Shown here in pieces: positions 52,536-61,623 of a stretch of 64,000 bases of DNA. The position numbers and the translations under genes are program-made. The stretch is from MGBC163016 sp964631345 (GTDB lineage: Bacteria; Actinomycetota; Coriobacteriia; Coriobacteriales; Eggerthellaceae). The stretch's first letter is position 1. The number at the start of each line of letters is the position of its first letter. The notes below the pieces were generated by a model. It ran no database searches and had not been told where the DNA came from. It worked only from the letters and a program-made list of their open reading frames with translations. Location: positions 1 to 64,000 of the forward strand of contig CAZVWE010000006.1 of the NCBI GenBank assembly GCA_964631345.1. The letters are read 5' to 3'.

Positions 52536-53972
52536 ATGTCGAAACAAACTATGGAGGAATACGTTCGTAAAGAAACCATTTTCGGACTTGTTCCAGTTAA
52601 AAAAAGCGAGCGTACATATGGATTCTGGGATACCCTGCTTGTAACAAGCGGTTTTGCCATTGCTACATGGTGTTACTCACAAGGTGCGTTAACTGCAAGT
52701 TTCTGCGATTTTTGGCAGACTCTTATTATCACCTTTGCAATGGGTGGCGTTTTTCTAATCATTGAATGCTTGCCTGTTATTTTCGCTGTTAGATATGGTG
52801 TAGATCTTTGGGTATACCTGCGTGCAGTCCTTGGACAAAATGGCGTCAAGATATTTGCAACACTGGTAATACTTGGAAACTGGTTTTGGTATGCGGTTGC
52901 GGCAAATATGTTTGGGTCAGCAATCGCACAAATCTGTGCCGGCTTTGGATACGAATTGCCCGAAATGGCTGTTCAGTGGATTTCGATCATCAGTGTAGTT
53001 CTTGGATCGTTGCTTGCAATAGCTGGACCCTCCGCAATTAAATGGACAAGTAGAATCCTTGTAACGCTTTTGATCGTTATTGGAGCTATCGTATTTATCC
53101 TTTGCTTCACAGTTGTTCCATTCGATCAAATCCTTGCATATAAGCCTGATTTATCAGAAATCAATAACAATAATATGGAAGCATATGCAATGGCTGCAGA
53201 AGGCATGGTTGCATTCTCATTCAGCTGGTCAACTCAAGCTATCGTGTTGCCTCGTCTTTCTAAATCCGAACGTGGCGGCTATTGGGGAACATTTGCAGGA
53301 TATGCAATCGTGGCTCCATTCTTTGTGTTCATTGGTGGCGTCATGGCTATCGTAATGTTCATTTCAACTGGCGTTTATGTTGATGATCCAACTGTCATGC
53401 TTGCAACCCTTGGACCTCAAGTAGCACTTTTATCTTTGATGTTAGTTGCTTTTGCAAATATTGGAACACAGGCAGTTGGCGGTTATGTGAACGATATGGT
53501 ACTCAAAGCTGCATGGCCAAAGGTTGACTATAAAATTCTTGTTTTACTATCTGGTATATATGTTGCAGTACTTACATATACAGGAGAAGTTACAGCAAAC
53601 TTCGGTCAATTCATTTCCATTGCTGCATATATTCAAGGGCCAATCATCGGCATTGTTTTTGTTGATTACTTGATTATGCGTAAAAGGAAGTTCTCCCTTA
53701 AGAGTCTTTACAACATCGAGGGGCACAATGCTTATGACTTCAAAGGTGGATTCAACTGGATCGGTATCATGGTCATCATCGTTACATTGGTGATCGCCCT
53801 TGTATTTGTGTACAACCCAATTACTGGAGAGGTAATGAGCCCAATCTTCTGCTTCACTACAGGATCTGGATTTACAGCAATTCTTGGAGGATTCCTTTAT
53901 TGGGCAGCATCTAAGGTGCCATCTCTTAATGAGTTAATGCTTCGTGACCGTGATGATTTAGAGATCGTTTAG
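52536..53972 (+). CDS. NCS1-family (cytosine/purine permease-like) transporter
   Basis: 478 aa, about 12 membrane helices. The N-terminal FGLVPVKKSERTYGFWDTLLVTSGFAIA pattern, ALTASFCDFWQT and the C-terminal GLF-type architecture place it in NCS1, a symporter family for nucleobases, allantoin and related compounds. Its position, divergent from the LicC-LicA fusion and sharing a palindromic promoter region, suggests that here it imports choline or a similar amino alcohol, replacing LicB. That substrate is inferred from context only. A GGGGGAT site precedes the ATG. Confidence 0.87.
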   Translation: MSKQTMEEYVRKETIFGLVPVKKSERTYGFWDTLLVTSGFAIATWCYSQGALTASFCDFWQTLIITFAMGGVFLIIECLPVIFAVRYGVDLWVYLRAVLGQNGVKIFATLVILGNWFWYAVAANMFGSAIAQICAGFGYELPEMAVQWISIISVVLGSLLAIAGPSAIKWTSRILVTLLIVIGAIVFILCFTVVPFDQILAYKPDLSEINNNNMEAYAMAAEGMVAFSFSWSTQAIVLPRLSKSERGGYWGTFAGYAIVAPFFVFIGGVMAIVMFISTGVYVDDPTVMLATLGPQVALLSLMLVAFANIGTQAVGGYVNDMVLKAAWPKVDYKILVLLSGIYVAVLTYTGEVTANFGQFISIAAYIQGPIIGIVFVDYLIMRKRKFSLKSLYNIEGHNAYDFKGGFNWIGIMVIIVTLVIALVFVYNPITGEVMSPIFCFTTGSGFTAILGGFLYWAASKVPSLNELMLRDRDDLEIV

Positions 53973-53997
53973 TTTTACTATCCTGCCTAGTTTGCTA

Positions 53998-54038
53998 ATA
54001 GATCCCGCTAGCTCAAGCATAATCGGGATCTATTTTTT
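53998..54038 (+). terminator. terminator of the NCS1 transporter unit
   Basis: A 10-bp stem ATAGATCCCG/CGGGATCTAT (53998-54007, 54024-54033) is followed by TTTTTG. It overlaps the 3' end of the converging HTH-cytidylyltransferase gene. Confidence 0.88.
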
Positions 54039-54906
54039 GTAACTCTTTGAAGGTATCTATCTCGACAATGTCTTCAAGGCGGCAATCTCTTACCGCGACG
54101 TTATAGTTGTCTTTACAATAACGAAGAGGCACTTCATCCCAATAGCGCTCATGTCCGCCTGGCCTATCCATAACCAAAGGAACATCCCTCTTAAGTTTCT
54201 CGCCATCTTCATTAGTCCAGTAAGAAATACCGCACATTTGATAACAGTCTTCGCCACCTATAGACACTTCATTTATAAATCCATGCTTCATGTGAAAGCA
54301 CCAATCATCAGTACGTTTTACTGGGATCGCCAAATAATTCGAACGATATTGATACTTAGTAATCAAATTTGGATTTTTAAGCAAACAGTCAGACTCAAGA
54401 ACATAAGCGTTATCCAAAAATTCACGCGCGAAATATATCGATGAGATGTTGTTCGCTTGATTAAACATTGGGTTCTCAATGAATTTAATACTTGGATACT
54501 TGTATAACAGTTGATCGAATTGTTCTCCAAGATATCCTCGAACTATATAAATCTCCTCAATTCCCACGTTGATTACGGCATCGAGAAGGCTGTCTATTAT
54601 GCGAGCTCCTTTAACACGAACCAAGGGTTTTGGTGTGTTCAATGTAATAGGCACCATGCGTTCACCAAATCCAGCTGCAATGAAAATAGCTCGCTGAACA
54701 CGGTATGGCTCAAGTGTCTCTAACCCTAACTCAGTAATTCGCGAGTCCTGAACAAGGCCTTCGGTAACAAGTTTTCCCAAAAGTTTGTTAACCGTACCAA
54801 CCGAAAAGCCCATTGACTCGGATAAATCCCTTTGGGTTAATGGCCTATCCGACTTTTCGATTTCAGCTAATAGATTAAATTCTTTTTCGTTAAGCTGATA
54901 CGCCAC
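54013..54906 (-). CDS. HTH-nucleotidyltransferase (LicC/PntC-like), no kinase domain
   Basis: 297 aa. Residues 1-65 form a MarR-like winged helix (PLTQRDLSESMGFSVGTVNKLLGKL). Residues 72-290 are a cytidylyltransferase with IFIAAGFGERMVPITLNTPK and VLESDCLL (metal Asp). It parallels the first half of the LicC-LicA fusion but lacks the kinase. It follows the ABC transporter permease by 22 bases in the same operon. A kinase-free activator makes sense if the imported substrate already carries phosphorus, for example 2-aminoethylphosphonate (PntC-type chemistry) or phosphocholine. Substrate is inferred, not shown. Confidence 0.87.
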   Translation of the reverse strand: MAYQLNEKEFNLLAEIEKSDRPLTQRDLSESMGFSVGTVNKLLGKLVTEGLVQDSRITELGLETLEPYRVQRAIFIAAGFGERMVPITLNTPKPLVRVKGARIIDSLLDAVINVGIEEIYIVRGYLGEQFDQLLYKYPSIKFIENPMFNQANNISSIYFAREFLDNAYVLESDCLLKNPNLITKYQYRSNYLAIPVKRTDDWCFHMKHGFINEVSIGGEDCYQMCGISYWTNEDGEKLKRDVPLVMDRPGGHERYWDEVPLRYCKDNYNVAVRDCRLEDIVEIDTFKELQKIDPDYA

Positions 54907-54928
54907 CTATGTATCCTCCAACAATAAT

Positions 54929-56548
54929 TCAGGCACTCTGTACCCTGCACAACAACCTTTTCACACCTGCAATAACAATTTTCATAACAATATTTGTAAG
55001 AAGTATTAGAAGAGAAACAAATGCAGTGCACTCAACAAGGCGCTGAGCATCCAAATCAGTAATTAAAAGAGCTAGTGGCATATCTAGAGTGGTCGCCAAA
55101 AAAGCAACGGCCGAGATAGTGACCATACAATTCACAAAGAAATAGGAAAACATTTCGAGAATAGTGCCCAGTGTTTGCGGCACTATAACATCTTTTAAAA
55201 TGCGAATCCTAGATACCCCTATAGTTGCTCCTACGGATTCAAGATCTTTGTTCACCTTTCCAAGAGTGTTATACGCAAGCAAATATGGAGAAGCGAAAAA
55301 ATGAATGATGTTTACAAAGACCAAAATTGCCAAAGTGCCATAAATAAATGTTCCTTTGAATGCAAATACATAAGATAAGCCCAAAACAATTCCAGGTATA
55401 GCAATGGTCGTAATGCATGCGAGATGCAAAACGCGCGCCGACTTACCACCAATTCTCACAGTTATATAGCTTGCAAAGTATGCAAGGATCACGCCAATAA
55501 CGGACACACAAAATGCCATAGTGAGTGAATTAACCCAATACTCACCAACGTTCAAATTGAATGCCCGACCAATGTTTTCCAAAGTAAATGTCATATCCAA
55601 TGGATACTTCTTCACAAAAGCTACGATCAAAAACACGCAGATTGGGAGCAGGATAAGAATTGAAGCCGCAATCATAGCGACGTATCCAAAAACATCTCTT
55701 TTAATATTGCGAGTAATTAAACGTGCCTTGGTAACAAAAGAAAGCCTAGCATTTTCCTGATTAAGCACATCGACTACAAATGCCACAATAGCAGGAATCA
55801 ATAAAATAAAACCGATGACCGCACCAGTATTAAAGTTTAAAAGACCGATCACTTCTTGATACATAAGCACAGGCAATGTCATCGTCTTCCCGCCAACCAT
55901 GAGCGGAACACCATAGTCTGTAATTACTAATGTGAAAGTAGCGAAAGCCGCAGAAATCAAGGGCTTCTTCAAATATGGAATGGTAATACCTATGAATTGT
56001 CCGCTCTTTGGGATTCCCAGCACATCAGCGGCTTCGTAGGCCAAACCATCTTCATTGCGCATAACATCATAGACAAGCAAAAAAGCCGAGGGAAACGCAT
56101 AAAGCGTTGCTCCAGCAACAATTCCCCAATATCCGTAAATTGAGCCATCTAATCCGAAAAAGTTCGTTAGAAGCCCATTAGAGCCATAAAGAAAGACAAG
56201 ACCCATGCCAATTGCAAGAGACGGAATAAGCATAGGTAAGGTCATCAAGACCGCAAATGCACCTTTACCACGAATATTCGTACGGCATAAAACCCAAGAG
56301 GTTAAAAGCGCAATCGCTAAAGAGATAACCGTTGTTATAAGCGCTATTGTTAGAGAGTTGAAGCACGCTGTTCCAAACTGAGATGACGAAAAGACTTCTT
56401 GCGCCTCAGGATTAAAAAGACGAGCAAAGATTCCAAGCAGCGGAAGAACCGCAGCAAACAAAAAGAATAGGATCAATACGACCCTGATCAAGCTAATGCC
56501 CGCGCCAACACCCGAGCCAGTGTTGCTTCTGCTTGCCCGATTGCTCAT
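54929..56548 (-). CDS. ABC transporter permease, fused double-module type
   Basis: 539 aa with 12 predicted helices and two binding-protein-dependent permease modules, each with an EAA-type loop (AYEAADVLGIPKSGQFIGITIP and DLESVGATIGVSRIRILKDVIVP). This FbpB/PhnU-like fused form is typical of ferric iron, thiamine, spermidine-like and 2-aminoethylphosphonate importers. The start overlaps the ATPase gene by four bases. Linkage to an HTH-cytidylyltransferase favours a head-group precursor such as 2-aminoethylphosphonate. Confidence 0.9.
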   Translation of the reverse strand: MSNRASRSNTGSGVGAGISLIRVVLILFFLFAAVLPLLGIFARLFNPEAQEVFSSSQFGTACFNSLTIALITTVISLAIALLTSWVLCRTNIRGKGAFAVLMTLPMLIPSLAIGMGLVFLYGSNGLLTNFFGLDGSIYGYWGIVAGATLYAFPSAFLLVYDVMRNEDGLAYEAADVLGIPKSGQFIGITIPYLKKPLISAAFATFTLVITDYGVPLMVGGKTMTLPVLMYQEVIGLLNFNTGAVIGFILLIPAIVAFVVDVLNQENARLSFVTKARLITRNIKRDVFGYVAMIAASILILLPICVFLIVAFVKKYPLDMTFTLENIGRAFNLNVGEYWVNSLTMAFCVSVIGVILAYFASYITVRIGGKSARVLHLACITTIAIPGIVLGLSYVFAFKGTFIYGTLAILVFVNIIHFFASPYLLAYNTLGKVNKDLESVGATIGVSRIRILKDVIVPQTLGTILEMFSYFFVNCMVTISAVAFLATTLDMPLALLITDLDAQRLVECTAFVSLLILLTNIVMKIVIAGVKRLLCRVQSA

Positions 56549-57363
56549 ACGAGCGCCTCAGAATCTTTCATAAAGCGCTTAAACGAGTCCATCTTTATTC
56601 GCAGGTTTTTGATCACAAAATCGTTTACATATTCATCTGCAGGATCAGAGATGATCCCTTCTGGAGTATCTAGCTGATGAATTCTTCCCTCTCCCATTAC
56701 CATGATCCTGTCAGACATAGCGAATGCCTCTTCTTGATCATGCGTGATGTAGACCATGGCAGTACCGGAACCTTTCTGAATGTCCTTCAAAACCGCACGC
56801 ATCGCAAGGCGCGTTTCTACATCAAGGGCACTCATAGGCTCATCAAAGAGAATAATATCCGGATCCAGCACAAGAGTTCGAGCTATCGCAACGCGCTGTT
56901 GCTGACCTCCGGATAGCTGACCAATTCGCTTATCCATTTGATCTGCTAACCCCAACTGCTCAAGCGCAGCTTCAGCAATCGCTTTACGATTTACCTTTTT
57001 TGAAGGATTAAATTTCAATGGGTATTCCACATTTTGACGAGCAGTCATATTCTCGAATAGCGCATAATTCTGAAACACTATCCCCATGCCTCTGCTGTCT
57101 GGCTCGGCATTCGTAATATCTGTACCATCCAATAAAATAGTGCCCTGATCTGGCTCAAGCAATCCGATCAAAATGCGCAAAGTGGTAGTCTTGCCGCATC
57201 CCGAAGGACCCAAAATTGACAGAAACTCGCCATCTAGAACATCAAAATTAAGGGAATGTAAGACCTCCCTACCACCGAGTTCTTTAGTGAGATTTCGAAC
57301 CTCCAGCTTCACTTTGCCAGATGTTTCGTTTGTAGAATCAACCTTGCTATAAATATTAGTCAT
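56545..57363 (-). CDS. ABC transporter ATP-binding protein
   Basis: 272 aa from the ATG at 57363, which overlaps the upstream stop (TGATG) and lies five bases after GGAAG. Walker A is GPSGCGKTT, the Q loop FQNYALF, signature LSGGQQQRVAIAR, Walker B ILFDEPMSALD and the switch ITHDQEEAFAMSD. The C-terminal PDAEYVNDFVIK-like part lacks a full TOBE regulatory domain. It energises the fused permease downstream. Confidence 0.94.
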   Translation of the reverse strand: MTNIYSKVDSTNETSGKVKLEVRNLTKELGGREVLHSLNFDVLDGEFLSILGPSGCGKTTTLRILIGLLEPDQGTILLDGTDITNAEPDSRGMGIVFQNYALFENMTARQNVEYPLKFNPSKKVNRKAIAEAALEQLGLADQMDKRIGQLSGGQQQRVAIARTLVLDPDIILFDEPMSALDVETRLAMRAVLKDIQKGSGTAMVYITHDQEEAFAMSDRIMVMGEGRIHQLDTPEGIISDPADEYVNDFVIKNLRIKMDSFKRFMKDSEALV

Positions 57364-58388
57364 CAATACTTCCACTTCTTCAAAAGCCTATTTTTCTCAT
57401 CGATATCAGTTATGCCTTCCATATCCGCATATTTAATATCGGTGGGATAGTTATCTATCCTGCCCTGAAAATCATTGAGAACCAGTTCGCATCCATAGTT
57501 TGCATTGTCAAGGCGCACCCCTTCTGTTGCGAGCCATCTAAATACTTCGCGAACTGCTTGTTTATCTTGCTTTCCTTCAATAATTCCTGAAGAATAAACA
57601 TCCCAAGGAGCGCCTTCATCAAACCAATGAATCGTGATTGGCACACCCTGATTTATCTCTGACACTGCTTGAAAAGTAAGCCCTAGACCAATTGCTGCCT
57701 CGCCTTGAACGAGCGCATTCACAGGCCCAGATCCTGATGACGTGAATTGGTACACGTTGTTCGAAAGCTTATCAAAATATTCAAACGCTTCGTCTTCCCC
57801 ATAAACATTCACCAGGTTGCGCAGGAAGTTATAACCAGTACCAGAAGTTTTAGGATTTGCCATGCAAATCAATCCTTCATACATAGGATCCAGCAAATCC
57901 TCGTAACTTTGTGGAATTGGCAAGTTCTTCTCAGCAAGCATTTCCTCATTGATGGCAATACAAGCGCTCTCACGCGTAAAGGGTACAGACTTATTACTAC
58001 CGTCAAGCAGATCTTCGGCATAGTTTGAAAAATCTATATCATCAAGCATTGCCATAGAATCTAGCACTTGGCGCATATATCCGCCCTCTAAATAGAGAAC
58101 AATATCTGCTTCCGAATCAACGCCTTCTGTTTTTATCTTCGCGGCATTATTGCCAGTTGATAGATAGTGAAGGCGAATATCGTATTGAGGAAATTCCTCA
58201 TGAAGTGCTTTTAGCAACATTTCGTTGCGAACACCTTCGCCACTCGAATAAATCACTACCGTGTTTTCATTAACAGACGAGCAACCAAAAAGAGACACAG
58301 CACATAGACATAGCATCGCAAAGATCACACATGAAATTCGCACTAGCTTGCCAAAGGGAGAGAGTATCTTAGTCATTAATCTGTTCAT
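57363..58388 (-). CDS. ABC transporter substrate-binding lipoprotein
   Basis: 341 aa, family 1 extracellular binding protein of the iron/2-aminoethylphosphonate/thiamine type. A signal peptide ends in the lipobox VSLFGC, so the mature protein is lipid-anchored. VVIYSSGEGVRNEMLLKAL and GEAAIGLGLTFQAVSEINQG are characteristic of this group. The substrate cannot be read directly; the absence of the paired tyrosines expected in ferric-binding FbpA argues mildly against iron. First gene of the SBP-ATPase-permease-cytidylyltransferase operon. No strong ribosome site is seen; an ATG four codons later is also possible. Confidence 0.88.
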   Translation of the reverse strand: MNRLMTKILSPFGKLVRISCVIFAMLCLCAVSLFGCSSVNENTVVIYSSGEGVRNEMLLKALHEEFPQYDIRLHYLSTGNNAAKIKTEGVDSEADIVLYLEGGYMRQVLDSMAMLDDIDFSNYAEDLLDGSNKSVPFTRESACIAINEEMLAEKNLPIPQSYEDLLDPMYEGLICMANPKTSGTGYNFLRNLVNVYGEDEAFEYFDKLSNNVYQFTSSGSGPVNALVQGEAAIGLGLTFQAVSEINQGVPITIHWFDEGAPWDVYSSGIIEGKQDKQAVREVFRWLATEGVRLDNANYGCELVLNDFQGRIDNYPTDIKYADMEGITDIDEKNRLLKKWKY

Positions 58389-58546
58389 TTAATAGGATAT
58401 GTTACAGCAAAGTGAACAATATTAGGCCTAAATCAATGATTTTCGTTCAAGTGATGCAACGCATTACAACAACAATGTTTAAAGGCTTCGCAATCAGTTT
58501 TTGGGATACTATATATGCGCAACTAGGCCGAGCATGGGAGCATGTT

Positions 58547-59353
58547 TTGAAAGAAATACCAAATGAAGAACGAAAACAGATCCAATTAAACACGCTTAGG
58601 TTCTTCGATGAATATTGTCGCGAGCACAATTTCGAATACTGGCTTGCTTATGGAACGCTTTTAGGAGCCGTTCGCCATAAGGGATACATTCCGTGGGATG
58701 ACGATATCGATCTAATAATGAAGCGCGACAACTATGAAAGACTCTTCGAATGCTTCAAAGAAGACGTCGAAACAAACTCTCCATACTCGATAATCACATA
58801 CAAAGATAAGAGCAGTATTTATCCATTTTATAAGCTCATAGACAATCGCACTATTGTCGAGGAAACATACGTTAATCCAGAATATCTTTCAGGTGCATGG
58901 ATTGATATATTTCCCATTGATGGAGTCTCATCAATTGACGATCCAATATATGAGAAGAAGGCAAAGAACGACAAGCTCCGCAATGTTTTAGCAGCAAATC
59001 CAAATGCCGCCACGACTGCATTTCGCAAACTTATCAAGAAAATTCTGTCGCCTTTCTACAAAAAATATGATCTCTTCGAAATTGCAAGGGAAATTAACGA
59101 AGAAGCCATGAAGACCCCCATTCCGGAAGTCGGGCAAGAAGGACTCATCTCTGTGATATGCGGCGGAGAAGGACCGAAGGATTCGTTTGATGCCTCGATT
59201 TTAGACACCGAGCTATATGATTTCGAAGGATATAAATTCCCTGGACCAAAGGATTATGACACATACCTGACTAAGATTTACGGCGATTACATGCAACTGC
59301 CTCCAGAAAAAGACAGAGTACCCCATTACTGCAAAGCATTTTGGAAAGACTAA
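58547..59353 (+). CDS. LicD-family phosphotransferase
   Basis: Transfers phosphocholine (or a similar group) from a CDP donor to a cell-surface glycan. The best start is TTG at 58547 (268 aa). It lies six bases after GGGAG and gives MKEIPNEERKQIQLNTL, the usual LicD N terminus; an in-frame GTG at 58412 would add 45 atypical residues and crowd the divergent promoter. The core motif is LAYGTLLGAVRHKGYIPWDD with the following DID, the NTase-fold metal site. PDKDYDTYLTKIYGDYM-type sequence near the end is also typical. It overlaps the flippase gene (TAATG). Confidence 0.9.
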   Translation: MKEIPNEERKQIQLNTLRFFDEYCREHNFEYWLAYGTLLGAVRHKGYIPWDDDIDLIMKRDNYERLFECFKEDVETNSPYSIITYKDKSSIYPFYKLIDNRTIVEETYVNPEYLSGAWIDIFPIDGVSSIDDPIYEKKAKNDKLRNVLAANPNAATTAFRKLIKKILSPFYKKYDLFEIAREINEEAMKTPIPEVGQEGLISVICGGEGPKDSFDASILDTELYDFEGYKFPGPKDYDTYLTKIYGDYMQLPPEKDRVPHYCKAFWKD

Positions 59354-60654
59354 TGCCTAACGCAACAGAGGATGTCTCAATGAGCCACGATGGAGCAGAA
59401 AAAAAGCCCGAAGCTCTTTCTATGGGCAAAAACATGCTCTGGAATTCAGCGGGATCTTTGATATTTTTGGGATTCCAATGGCTGATCTCAATAGTGATCG
59501 TACGAATGTCAGATGGTACTTACGATGCAGCAGGCGCGCTATCGCTTGCAATGACCGTTTATTCGATATTCTCCCCCATCGCCCTGTATCGTATGTACAC
59601 CTATCAGGTATCAGATGTTAAACACGAAAACTCAACCGGGGAATACTTTGCGCTAAGACTTATCACTTCGGGAATTTCGCTCGCAGCTTGCATGATCTAC
59701 GCATTTATCACATGCGCTACCTCAGCGATCCTGACCATATTTCTGTATGCTTTACTCAAGCTATGCGCATTGCTGATTGACGTGCTTCATGGGCTCGATC
59801 AATTAAACGGACGCATGGACTACATTGGCAAATCACTTGCTATGCAGGGGGTTTTTACGTTTGGCGCGTTCGTTGCAATATATTGGTTTACACAAAACCT
59901 CGAACTCAGCATCCTGGGGATGGCAATCGTTACTGCTCTAATCGGGATATTCTATGATTATCCTCGCGCTAAGCAATTCGAACGAATCAAGATTGGAATC
60001 ACACGAAAAAAGGCAATCCACTTACTTATCTATTGCTTCCCAATCGTTATCGCTGCAGTTGCTGCTTCTGCAACCCCATCCATCCCGAGGCAAATTCTCG
60101 CAGCCATGAATGGCGATGCCGCGCTGGGGATTTACGCTTCAGTGGCCGCCCCCGTAGCGATAATACAAATGGGTGCAAGCTATGTTTACAATCCGTTACT
60201 CACATCTATAGCGAAAGTGTTTTATGGTGACACCAATAAGAGCTTTGCCAAATTGATGGTAAAGATAACGCTATTGATCGCTACCCTAGGCATCGCTTGT
60301 GCCATACTACTTGAATTCTTTGGAGGATGGTTGCTTGGCCTTCTATATGGAGACAGCATTCTCCCATACACCTACTTGTTGATGCCCGTGATTATCTCTA
60401 CATTCTTATCGGCTTATATATGGTTCTTGAACGATGCTTCAACCGCAGTCAGATGCTTCCGCGGCAACTTCGTTAGCAACTTTGCAACCCTTATTGCCTC
60501 AATTGCCGCATCGGTTCCTTTTATCTCGCTTTGGGACATGAATGGAGTCAGCTTTACAACCATGGCTGCGTTTGTCGTAGGAATAGTCATATTGATTGCT
60601 TTTCTCATTTGGCATTGCAAGCGTCCAAGAGCCATAGAAGATGAATGCGACTAG
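59353..60654 (+). CDS. polysaccharide flippase (Wzx/MATE-like)
   Basis: 433 aa from the ATG that overlaps the licD stop (TAATG), with GGAAAG just upstream. About 12-14 membrane helices run through the protein; NMLWNSAGSLIFLGFQWLISIV at the N terminus is typical of Wzx/RfbX-like exporters. It should flip the lipid-linked repeat unit to the outside of the membrane, where decoration, polymerisation or LCP-mediated ligation would follow. Coupling to licD suggests phosphocholine is added before export. Confidence 0.9.
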   Translation: MPNATEDVSMSHDGAEKKPEALSMGKNMLWNSAGSLIFLGFQWLISIVIVRMSDGTYDAAGALSLAMTVYSIFSPIALYRMYTYQVSDVKHENSTGEYFALRLITSGISLAACMIYAFITCATSAILTIFLYALLKLCALLIDVLHGLDQLNGRMDYIGKSLAMQGVFTFGAFVAIYWFTQNLELSILGMAIVTALIGIFYDYPRAKQFERIKIGITRKKAIHLLIYCFPIVIAAVAASATPSIPRQILAAMNGDAALGIYASVAAPVAIIQMGASYVYNPLLTSIAKVFYGDTNKSFAKLMVKITLLIATLGIACAILLEFFGGWLLGLLYGDSILPYTYLLMPVIISTFLSAYIWFLNDASTAVRCFRGNFVSNFATLIASIAASVPFISLWDMNGVSFTTMAAFVVGIVILIAFLIWHCKRPRAIEDECD

Positions 60655-60661
60655 AAGTAGG

Positions 60662-61507
60662 TCATTCGCCGCAATAAAGCTCAACTGGTGCATGGGTTCT
60701 TCGCTTCTCAACAGGTGGAAGCTCTCGCCAATCCCCGTACATAATCTCTAGATATCTTTCGGGTTGCGCTGGTGCGGGAAACTCAATACCTTCGAACTCT
60801 AGCGTACTTGTTGGAACAAGCACATCCTTTGGAAATATCCCACCTTGGGGGTATGCATATACAATATATTTATCACTTGGATCTTCTAAACCCTTCTGAG
60901 CCCATTCGTTAAATCGATCAAACAGCTTAGCGGGAGAAATAACCGTCTTTGCCACTGCATGTGCGACCCTGCACACTGTTTTTTCAAATACACCCAACAC
61001 TCCCGTATGCGGAACATTAACATGTGGCGAGCAACGCAAATACGAAGTTCTTTGCGAAGTTTGGCAAATCTTTAGCTGTTGATTTGCGACATTCTCATCA
61101 GCCGAAATCACATCGTAGGGAAATACATCTATGAAAACACCTTGGTTAAACCCGGCGTCTATGGTTTCTTGTGTATAGAACTTCGTGTCCGTTCGCATGA
61201 TCTTCACAAACATTGGCGCATACCCATGCAAATTAGAATCTGGCAAACACAACTCATAGTTTTCAGGCAATTCGTCTTTTGCCTCTGAGATAAAACGTTC
61301 ATATTCGGGGCGCATCATGCCAATATCAATATCGTCATCCCATGGAATAAAGCCGCCATGACGCTTTGCCCCAAGCACAGTACCCGAATCAATGAAATAT
61401 TCGATCTGCAGCTTCTTGCATACTCTGTCAATATCTTGGAGCATCACTAAAAGAGTTGATTGCAGGCACTTTAGATCCTCATCGTTGTATTGCATAGAGT
61501 GTTCCAC
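60662..61507 (-). CDS. second LicD-family phosphotransferase
   Basis: 281 aa, with the hallmark FIDSGTVLGAKRHGGFIPWD followed by DDIDIGMMRPEYERF. RYLEIMYGDWRELP near the C terminus also fits the family. It is a different subtype from the other LicD (SGTVLGA against YGTLLGA), suggesting a different acceptor or head group. It converges with the flippase gene, only seven bases away, so it belongs to a different transcript. Confidence 0.92.
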   Translation of the reverse strand: MEHSMQYNDEDLKCLQSTLLVMLQDIDRVCKKLQIEYFIDSGTVLGAKRHGGFIPWDDDIDIGMMRPEYERFISEAKDELPENYELCLPDSNLHGYAPMFVKIMRTDTKFYTQETIDAGFNQGVFIDVFPYDVISADENVANQQLKICQTSQRTSYLRCSPHVNVPHTGVLGVFEKTVCRVAHAVAKTVISPAKLFDRFNEWAQKGLEDPSDKYIVYAYPQGGIFPKDVLVPTSTLEFEGIEFPAPAQPERYLEIMYGDWRELPPVEKRRTHAPVELYCGE

Positions 61508-61623
61508 CTATCTAAAACTTCGCATATCGACACCCATATAGGTCATCCATATCTTCTATGGTCAAGCGTGATCATGCGCGCTTGAATCAAAGATCACCCC
61601 GAGAATCAGCACCTGTTCTATTT

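Noticed and set aside
57363..58388. Assignment of the ABC system as a ferric iron importer
   Set aside because: The binding protein shows no clear paired-tyrosine iron site and the operon ends in a cytidylyltransferase, so iron is less likely; not excluded.
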